Below, one piece after another: positions 57,875 to 64,000 of a stretch of 64,000 nt of DNA. The translations under genes and the position numbers were made by a program. How positions within the stretch are numbered: position 1 is the first letter of the stretch; every line of letters begins with the position of its first letter. Source of the stretch: Actinomycetaceae bacterium (GTDB taxonomy: Bacteria; Actinomycetota; Actinomycetes; Actinomycetales; Actinomycetaceae); NCBI GenBank assembly GCA_030524055.1, contig JAUNHH010000001.1, positions 45,828-109,827 on the forward strand, in the 5' to 3' direction. Under the pieces are notes generated by a model. It saw nothing but the letters and a program-made list of their open reading frames with translations. It made no database searches and was not told where the DNA came from.

Positions 57875-60800
57875 TCAGATCGCATCGATGGTCGCCGCGG
57901 CATTTGGACGGGCTTCAAGTGAAATGCCCAAATCCTCGCGTGCGGTGAAGTCGTCATCCTGGTCGCGCAGGTCAATTGCGTTACCGGCAGCGTCGAGAGC
58001 CTCGACATTCAAGCACAGTGAACGCATTTCCTGGATAAGAACGCGGAAGGATTCAGGAATACCGGGCTCAGGAATATCCTCGCCCTTAACAATGGCCTCA
58101 TACACCTTGACGCGACCAGTGGTGTCATCGGACTTAATGGTCAGCAGTTCCTGCAAAGCGTAGGCAGCGCCATAGGCTTCCAGGGCCCACACTTCCATTT
58201 CACCGAAGCGCTGGCCACCGAATTGAGCCTTACCACCCAGAGGCTGCTGGGTAATCATCGAGTAAGGACCAGTGGAGCGGGCGTGGATCTTGTCATCAAC
58301 AAGGTGGTGGAGCTTGAGCATATAGGCGTAACCCACAGCAATGGGGTACGGGAAAGGCTCACCAGAGCGGCCATCAAAGAGGCGGGCCTTACCGACCTCA
58401 TTGGTCAGGCGGTTGCCATCACGGTTGGGGTTGACGTGACGAAGCAGACCGGAGAGCTCTTCAGCGTCCAGGCCGTCAAAGACGGGGGTGGCGACAAGAG
58501 TTTCCGGATCGGTGGCAATAGCGTTTTCAGGCAGACGCTTGGTCCACTCTTCGCCATTGGCCACGGCTTCGGAGGCGTCCCACCCCTGGTGGGCCAGCCA
58601 ACCGAGGTGGTATTCGAGCACCTGGCCAACATTCATACGGCCAGGAACACCCAGCGGGTTCAAGATAATGTCAATGGGAGTGCCATCTTCAAGGAAAGGC
58701 ATATCTTCCACGGGCAAAATCTTGGACACAACGCCCTTATTTCCGTGGCGGCCAGCCATCTTGTCACCAATGGTGATCTTGCGGCGCTGAGCCACATACA
58801 CGCGCACCGTTTGACGCACGCCTGGGGTCAGGTCATCTTCTTCATCGTTGAACTCGCGAACACCGATGACAATGCCTTCTTCGCCGTGAGGCACACGCAG
58901 GGAGGTGTCACGCACTTCCCGTGCCTTTTCACCGAAGATGGCGCGCAGCAGGCGCTCTTCGCTGGTCAGTTCGGTTTCACCTTTCGGGGTGACCTTACCG
59001 ACGAGGACGTCACCAGCGGTGACTTCGGCGCCAATACGGATAATGCCGCGCTCATCCAGATCCGCCAGGGATTCTTCGGAGACATTGGGGATATCGCGGG
59101 TGATTTCTTCTTCACCAAGTTTGGTTTCACGCGCATCGACCTCGTATTCCTCAATGTGAATAGAGGTCAGGATGTCTTCTTCCACCACGCGACGCGACAG
59201 GATAATCGCGTCCTCGAAGTTCAGGCCTTCCCACGACATGTAGGCAACGAGAAGGTTCTTCCCCAGGGCGACTTCACCATTGTCAGTAGCAGGACCATCA
59301 GCGAGGACGGTGCCCACCTCGACGCGGTCACCCTCATTGACGATGACGCGCTGGTTGGTGCAGTTACCCGGGTTGGAGCGTTCAAATTTCTCCAGACGAT
59401 GGACTTCGCGTCCGCCCTCGTCAGTGGAAATGACGACGAGATCAGCGCTGACTTCCGTGACCACGCCAGCACGCTGGGCGATCACCATTTCGCCGGAGTC
59501 ATGCGCGGCGCGACGCTCCATACCGGTGCCGACCAGCGGCGCTTCGGTGGTGAGCAGCGGCACGGCCTGGCGCTGCATATTGGCGCCCATGAGCGCGCGG
59601 TTCGCGTCATCGTGTTCAAGGAAGGGGATGAAGGCGGTAGCCACGGACACCATCTGACGTGCGGAGACGTCCATGTAGTCCACGCGGTCACGCTGGACTA
59701 GGGTCGGGTCTTCCCCGGCCACACGGCACAAAACCATCTCTTCAGCAAAAGACCCATCGGCTTCCAGCGGAGACGAGGCCTGCGCAATGTAATGAGTGAA
59801 CTCATCATCAGCAGTCAGGTAGGCCACCTTGTCGGTCACCTTGCCATCCTTGACCACGCGGTACGGGGTCTCAATGAAACCGAAAGGATTAATCCGGGCG
59901 AAGGTCGCCAGCGAACCAATCAGACCAATATTTGGGCCTTCAGGGGTTTCAATGGGGCACATACGGCCGTAGTGCGAGGGGTGAACGTCGCGGACTTCCA
60001 TGGAGGCACGGTCACGGGACAGACCGCCCGGGCCCAGGGCAGATAGACGACGCTTGTGGGTCAGACCGGCCAGCGGGTTGTTCTGATCCATAAACTGCGA
60101 CAGCTGCGAGGTGCCGAAGAATTCCTTAATCGCAGCCACAACGGGGCGAATATTGATCAGGGTATTCGGGGTAATGGAGTCGGCTTCCTGCGTGGTCATA
60201 CGCTCGCGTACGGTGCGCTCCATACGGGCCAGGCCAGTGCGGACCTGCGCCTGAATCAGCTCACCCACGGCGCGGATACGACGGTTACCGAAGTGGTCAA
60301 TATCATCCGATTCGACGCGGATATCAACGCTTTCCCCGTGGCGTGTGCCGGGCAGGGTGCGCTCGCCCTTGTGGAGGGCCAGCAGGTAGCGCACAGTGGC
60401 GACAATATCTTCCAGGGTGAGCACTGACTCGGTGGGCAGGGCGTCAATACCGAGCTTCTTATTGATCTTGTAGCGGCCGACCTTTGCCAGGTCGTAGCGC
60501 TTCTTCTCGAAGTAGAAGTTGTCGAGGAGGGCCTTAGCAGCTTCGACAGTGGCCGGTTCGCCCGGGCGGAGCTTACGGTAAATATCGGTGAGAGCCTCTT
60601 CCTGGGTCTTCACCGTGTCCTTTTCGAGGGTTTCCAGCAGAACAGGGAAATCTTGGAAGGCTTCGCGGATTTCCGCTTCGGTCATGCCGATCGCCTTGAG
60701 GAAGTGAGTCACCGACTGCTTACGCTTGCGGTCAATACGCACGCCAACGGCATCGCGCTTGTCGATTTCAAATTCCAACCAGGCGCCGCGGGCGGGGATC

Positions 60801-61351
60801 ACCTTGGCGGTGAAAACCTCTTTATCGGAGGTGCGATCCGAGGAGCGTTCAAAGTAGACGCCGGGGCTACGGACCAGCTGAGACACGACTACACGCTCGG
60901 TGCCGTTAATAATGAAAGTACCGCGCGGCGTCATCAGGGGGAAATCGCCCATAAAGACGGTCTGAGACTTAATTTCACCGGTGGTGTAGTTCACGAACTC
61001 AGCCGTGACATACATGGGGGCCGAGTAGGTGTAGTCCTTGGCTTTGGCTTCTTCAACCGTGTACTTTGGGCCTTCTAGGCGGTGGTCACGGAAAGAGAGC
61101 GCCATTGTGCCAGCGACGTCTTCAATGGGAGAGATTTCGTCGAAGATCTCTTCGAGGCCGGAGACAGCAGGAACGTCATTACGGCCATCGGCATTGGCAG
61201 CTTCAACGCGCGCTTTCCACGCGTCATTACCGAGCAGCCAGTTGAAACTTTCGATCTGCAGGCCCAGAAGATTAGGGGCCTGCAAAGGTTCGTCGAGCTT
61301 GGCGAAAGAAATACGGGTTCTAGCCTGGTTGGAAGAGTGGTTGGCAGCCAC
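57875..61351 (-). CDS. rpoB: RNA polymerase beta subunit
   Basis: Catalytic subunit of RNA polymerase. The rifampicin-binding region reads [20 protein letters not shown] and [11 protein letters not shown], without common resistance changes. [12 protein letters not shown] and the C-terminal [21 protein letters not shown] are canonical. GTG at 61351 (1158 aa, VAANHSSNQ) is chosen because GGAAGG lies 6 nt upstream; the frame is open to 61390. A spacer of over 900 bp precedes it. Confidence 0.98.
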   Translation of the reverse strand: MAANHSSNQARTRISFAKLDEPLQAPNLLGLQIESFNWLLGNDAWKARVEAANADGRNDVPAVSGLEEIFDEISPIEDVAGTMALSFRDHRLEGPKYTVEEAKAKDYTYSAPMYVTAEFVNYTTGEIKSQTVFMGDFPLMTPRGTFIINGTERVVVSQLVRSPGVYFERSSDRTSDKEVFTAKVIPARGAWLEFEIDKRDAVGVRIDRKRKQSVTHFLKAIGMTEAEIREAFQDFPVLLETLEKDTVKTQEEALTDIYRKLRPGEPATVEAAKALLDNFYFEKKRYDLAKVGRYKINKKLGIDALPTESVLTLEDIVATVRYLLALHKGERTLPGTRHGESVDIRVESDDIDHFGNRRIRAVGELIQAQVRTGLARMERTVRERMTTQEADSITPNTLINIRPVVAAIKEFFGTSQLSQFMDQNNPLAGLTHKRRLSALGPGGLSRDRASMEVRDVHPSHYGRMCPIETPEGPNIGLIGSLATFARINPFGFIETPYRVVKDGKVTDKVAYLTADDEFTHYIAQASSPLEADGSFAEEMVLCRVAGEDPTLVQRDRVDYMDVSARQMVSVATAFIPFLEHDDANRALMGANMQRQAVPLLTTEAPLVGTGMERRAAHDSGEMVIAQRAGVVTEVSADLVVISTDEGGREVHRLEKFERSNPGNCTNQRVIVNEGDRVEVGTVLADGPATDNGEVALGKNLLVAYMSWEGLNFEDAIILSRRVVEEDILTSIHIEEYEVDARETKLGEEEITRDIPNVSEESLADLDERGIIRIGAEVTAGDVLVGKVTPKGETELTSEERLLRAIFGEKAREVRDTSLRVPHGEEGIVIGVREFNDEEDDLTPGVRQTVRVYVAQRRKITIGDKMAGRHGNKGVVSKILPVEDMPFLEDGTPIDIILNPLGVPGRMNVGQVLEYHLGWLAHQGWDASEAVANGEEWTKRLPENAIATDPETLVATPVFDGLDAEELSGLLRHVNPNRDGNRLTNEVGKARLFDGRSGEPFPYPIAVGYAYMLKLHHLVDDKIHARSTGPYSMITQQPLGGKAQFGGQRFGEMEVWALEAYGAAYALQELLTIKSDDTTGRVKVYEAIVKGEDIPEPGIPESFRVLIQEMRSLCLNVEALDAAGNAIDLRDQDDDFTAREDLGISLEARPNAAATIDAI

Positions 61352-61541
61352 GGGGGTCCTTCCCTGCGTTTTGGGTGCGCGCACACGCACTTGGGCCCAT
61401 TACCTGACTCCGTCCTAGCCGCCTGGCGCCGGTTGTGGCGGGAGGATACGGGTCACCTCGGGCAGACCAAGGCGCAATCTCCCACATTAGGCGGGAATAG
61501 CTGGGCACTTCAAGGCGGTGGCAGCTTCTGTGTGGAAATTC

Positions 61542-61553
61542 ACGAGGGCGGGG
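61542..61553 (+). repeat. Copy of the dispersed 12-mer
   Basis: Exact copy upstream of rpoB. Confidence 0.7.
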
Positions 61554-61891
61554 CGCGGGCCTGTTCGGCTGGAGTCTCCTCCCCTCCTTCTGTTCGGCGG
61601 TCACAATCCTGATCGGCGCCCGGAACTACTATTCACCGCTAGGACGGACACTTGCCGCAGTGATTGTCCTCCTACCGGGGTTTGTGTTGCCAAGTCCCAC
61701 TTCTTTTCACTGGGCAGGCTCTCCCACCGGGCAGCCACAGGTACGTGCAGTTCTGCCACAGCGAGGTGCCGCCGTGAAAGATGTACTGACCGTGGCCTTG
61801 TCCTGGTGCCTGCGGGTGGCAGTCTCCATTTTTATGCGCCGAACCTGAAGTTCACAGGAGGTATTTCATAGCATGAGGGGCCAAACAGAAC

Positions 61892-62019
61892 GTTAGGGAC
61901 AAAACCCTCTAGTTAGGGACAAATACCCCCTGTTATTTGCGTAGAGTTTAGTCCCTAAGTGTAGGCATTTGTCCTTAAATATAGGTGTTGGCCCTTAAAC
62001 ATAAGGCTTGGCGATTTAT
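61892..62019. repeat. Converging array of 20-bp repeats (nTTAGGGACAAA)
   Basis: Plus-strand units start GTTAGGGACAAA at 61892 and 61912, with a degenerate third at 61932. Minus-strand units fill 61940-61959, 61960-61979 and 61980-61999 with the same consensus NTTARGGACAAANNCCTNTA, and a degenerate unit follows to 62019. The period is exactly 20 bp on both sides and the halves converge. Confidence 0.85.
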
Positions 62020-62047
62020 GACAGGGAGTCCAACACCAAACGTGCAA

Positions 62048-62089
62048 AGGGCGACAAAAAGCCGCGTTTTTGGCTGAAAATGTCGCCCT
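62048..62089. other. Hairpin beside the 20-bp array
   Basis: AGGGCGACA and TGTCGCCCT enclose an inner GCC/GGC stem with A- and T-rich loops. Function unknown; terminator or binding site. Confidence 0.5.
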
Positions 62090-62172
62090 GTGACCGTCTG
62101 GTGCATCCAGGTTGGCGGCTTGACCCACTTGAGAGCCGCGATCCACATGCACAGGCGCATTGGATTATGGCG

Positions 62173-62184
62173 CCCCGCCCTCGT
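62173..62184 (-). repeat. Copy of the dispersed 12-mer
   Basis: Exact copy upstream of the tRNA-Asn terminator stem. Confidence 0.7.
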
Positions 62185-62226
62185 TAATGAGAGAAAGAAA
62201 GATGCCGGAAGGGCAGGGATAAACGA

Positions 62227-62254
62227 AAATCCCCGCCACGAGGGCGAGGATTTC
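62227..62254 (-). terminator. Terminator-like stem after tRNA-Asn
   Basis: AAATCCCCGCC and GGCGAGGATTT form a stem around a short loop, 8 bp past the tRNA. On the minus strand it is followed by TTTCG. The loop side is a near-copy of the dispersed 12-mer. Confidence 0.55.
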
Positions 62255-62261
62255 TTTGCGC

Positions 62262-62333
<72 letters not shown>

Positions 62334-62454
62334 TGCTTGCGCGGAGAAGACTTTACCTGCGGGGAGGCGGCCGGCGCAAATCAGAAGGATGAGGTGGTCG
62401 TCACCATAGGATTCCACGTGGCGCATAGTGCCCTGGGCACGCTAGCCTTGTTTC

Positions 62455-62528
62455 GCCCCAGTAGCTCAGTCGGTCAGAGCAGCGGACTCATAATCCGTGG
62501 GTCGTCGGTTCAAGCCCGACCTGGGGCA
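62455..62528 (+). tRNA. tRNA-Met(CAT), elongator type
   Basis: Cloverleaf with acceptor GCCCCAG/CTGGGGC, D-arm GCTCAGTCGGTCAGAGC, anticodon arm GCGGACTCATAATCCGT (anticodon CAT) and T-arm GTCGGTTCAAGCCCGAC; no encoded CCA. It is paired at the first acceptor base, so it is not an initiator. A lysidine-modified tRNA-Ile(CAT) is the alternative. Confidence 0.9.
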
Positions 62529-62719
62529 CTACCGATGATGGTCTCTCCCCTGTTGACAACAGGTTGACATGCGACATTACTGTCTCCAGCCACAGCTTCT
62601 ACCCACCTGACGATTCTTCGCCGACTCCTTGAGTGCCCTTCGTTGATACCGTCAAGGTGGCCTGGAAAAATGAGCCTCTAGTAAGCCCCTCCCGCCGATT
62701 TCCAGGAGGCACTATTTCC

Positions 62720-63490
62720 ATGGCCATTCACACTAATAAAGGGTTCCTCATTGTCGGGGGACCCACCATTGTCTTTGACTTTGGCGGGCTTCGCTTTCTC
62801 TCCGACCCGACCTTTGACCAGCCAACTGACTATGGACTCCTACAGAAGACAGAACCTCCCGCCGCACGCCCTGAAGACCTCGGCCCTTTCGATGTGACCC
62901 TTATCAGCCATGACGACCACAAGGACAACCTTGATTGCACAGGTCGTACAGTTGCCTCCACCGCAGCGGTTATTGTCTCTACCCATCAAGCCGCAAAGAC
63001 ATTCGGCCCAGCCGCCATTGGCCTTAAGGCAGGAGAGTCTACAACAGTTAAAGGTGTCACGATCCACGCTATTCCAGCACTTCACGGTCCCGCCGACGGT
63101 CAGGTTGATGCCCGCGGTTTCGTTAACTGTGAAGTTCTTGGATTTGTCCTGCGCTCTGGAGACACCACGCTCTATATCAGTGGCGACAATACTTCTGTAG
63201 AGAATGTTCGATCTGTGGCAGAACGATTCAGTCCAATCGACTACGCAATCATGCACGTTGGACGCGCAAGTGTCTCAGCGAAGTTTGGAGGCCGCCCATT
63301 GTCAATGAGTGGCACTAAAGCCGCCCAGGCTGCCCAACTCTTGGGAACACGACAGGTCATTGCCATTCACCAGACCCATTGGGCACATTTCACTGAAGGG
63401 CCAGAACACACCAGGCATGCCTTTGAAGAAGCAAATATGGGTGACATCCTTGACCCGACCCCGCTCGGCACATGGGGCTCCTGGCGTTAA
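62720..63490 (+). CDS. Metallo-beta-lactamase-fold hydrolase, UlaG-like
   Basis: 256-aa cytoplasmic hydrolase of unknown substrate. The fold is indicated by GGPTIVFDFGGLRFLSDPTFD, the metal motif region VTLISHDDHKDNLD, then HAIPALHGP, LYISGDNTSVEN and AIHQTHWAHF with further ligands. The motif reads HxxHxDN instead of the usual HxHxDH, as in a subgroup of UlaG-like proteins. ATG at 62720 has AGGAGG 10 nt upstream; the frame is open to 62633. It stands alone after tRNA-Met. Confidence 0.88.
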   Translation: MAIHTNKGFLIVGGPTIVFDFGGLRFLSDPTFDQPTDYGLLQKTEPPAARPEDLGPFDVTLISHDDHKDNLDCTGRTVASTAAVIVSTHQAAKTFGPAAIGLKAGESTTVKGVTIHAIPALHGPADGQVDARGFVNCEVLGFVLRSGDTTLYISGDNTSVENVRSVAERFSPIDYAIMHVGRASVSAKFGGRPLSMSGTKAAQAAQLLGTRQVIAIHQTHWAHFTEGPEHTRHAFEEANMGDILDPTPLGTWGSWR

Positions 63491-63649
63491 TTACCGTGGG
63501 TCCTCGTGGCGAACTCACATATCGCAATAGGTGCCCGTTGACATGCAGAGCGGTCTCTACGATTTTCGTTGGCGAAGAGTTCTCACCCTTTTGCAGAAGT
63601 ATGCTGCGCTACGGTCTCACCCTTGCTGAACATCAGAGTCCACAAAAAC
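63491..63649. other. Short spacer after the hydrolase gene
   Basis: Nothing recognisable. Confidence 0.4.
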
Positions 63650-63957
63650 ACAAACCGCCGCGAGGACGCAGGCTCGAAAGGCAGACCCTCATCATGGACG
63701 CGGGTTGTCCATCTCAAGCAGGAGCACAGAAAAACTGACCTGCAAAAACAAGGCAGGGCTCCGCACCCACAATGACAAACCGCCGCGAGGACGCGGGCTC
63801 GAAAGACCGACGCTCATCATCGAGGCGGGTTGTCCATCTCAAGCAGGAGCACAGAAAAACTGACCTGCAACAACAAGGCGGGGTTCCGCACCCGCAATGA
63901 CAAATCGCTGCGAGGACGCATTTTCGATAGCAAGAACTCATCATGGACGCGGGTTGT
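63650..63957. repeat. Tandem array, 125-bp period, of terminal-inverted-repeat elements
   Basis: ACAAACCGCCGCGAGGACG starts at 63650 and 63775, with a variant at 63900, an exact 125-bp period. Each unit runs to GCGGGTTGT about 60 bp on, followed by a conserved spacer (CTCAAGCAGGAGCACAG). It is related to the arrays at 7107 and 24043. Confidence 0.85.
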
Positions 63958-63960
63958 TTT

Positions 63961-64000
63961 CTCAGGGCAGAGTTTGTTCCTCAAGGCACCGTTTCTTCCT
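63961..64000 (+). repeat. Two units of the 19-bp CTCARGGCA repeat, cut by the window end
   Basis: CTCAGGGCAGAGTTTGTTC and CTCAAGGCACCGTTTCTTC follow directly on each other and match the 46211-46363 array. The array may continue past the window. Confidence 0.75.

Larger units (their letters stand above)
61352..62261. other. 910-bp spacer upstream of rpoB
   Basis: No gene is convincing. It should contain the rpoB promoter on the minus strand, which I cannot place. It contains two exact 12-mer copies (61542-61553 plus, 62173-62184 minus), an inverted array of 20-bp repeats (61892-62019), a hairpin AGGGCGACA/TGTCGCCCT (62048-62089) and a terminator-like stem at 62227-62254. Confidence 0.65.

Noticed and set aside
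60000..60120. Rifampicin-resistance change in RpoB
   Set aside because: The Asp, His and Ser positions most often changed read as wild type.
61518..61871. Plus-strand frame upstream of rpoB
   Set aside because: It spans a 12-mer copy and has no start signal or homology.
61892..62019. CRISPR array upstream of rpoB
   Set aside because: Contiguous 20-bp units in two orientations without spacers.

Overview
The window comes from an actinobacterium, most likely in or near the Actinomycetaceae; I do not assert a genus. The grounds are the moderately high GC, the actinobacterial forms of RpoB and RpoC, the actinobacterial break between rpsQ and rplN, a class C sortase pilus of the Actinomyces fimbria type, and a cell-wall-anchored subtilase ending in LARTG.

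Read on the minus strand the backbone is the classic housekeeping supercluster: tRNA genes, rpoB-rpoC (61.4-53.9 kb), then rpsL-rpsG-fusA-tuf (23.6-19.1 kb), the S10 operon rpsJ to rpsQ (12.6-7.4 kb), the spc operon rplN to rplO (6.5-2.2 kb) and secY-adk (2.0-0.1 kb). Two accessory blocks interrupt it. A pilus locus (13.2-18.7 kb) lies between tuf and rpsJ. A block of about 30 kb (24.5-53.7 kb) lies between rpsL and rpoC.

The pilus locus encodes a major pilin with an LPLTG anchor, a class C sortase in the same operon, and a large tip or adhesin protein on the opposite strand whose 3' end overlaps the sortase gene.

The large block is the most interesting part. It starts with a short Hsp90-family ATPase gene (48.3-46.6 kb). 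Six tandem cassettes follow on the same strand (46.1-24.5 kb). Each cassette encodes one two-domain YbjN-like protein, or the same two domains as separate genes, followed by a large helical/TPR-like protein. The paralogues fall into two sublineages. The full-length TPR proteins share a conserved C-x2-C...C motif. Cassettes appear to start with leaderless transcripts, and three are preceded by a near-identical repeat of about 110 bp. I know of no description of such an amplified Hsp90/YbjN/TPR array; a chaperone-scaffold or defence/conflict role is inference. A decayed Fic toxin-antitoxin pair sits inside the array. A cell-wall subtilase and a DUF559/AbiEi-like gene complete the block.

The window is also rich in non-coding repeats. 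(1) A 12-mer, ACGAGGGCGGGG, occurs at least 24 times exactly on both strands, inside genes in several frames and between genes as inverted pairs forming terminators; this resembles DNA uptake sequences. (2) Units of about 60 bp with ACAAACCGC-type terminal inverted repeats form tandem arrays at three loci. (3) Two families of 19-20 bp repeats are arranged as converging inverted arrays.

Past rpoB lie a gap of about 900 bp holding one such array, tRNA-Asn(GTT), tRNA-Met(CAT), a metallo-beta-lactamase-fold hydrolase gene and more repeats.
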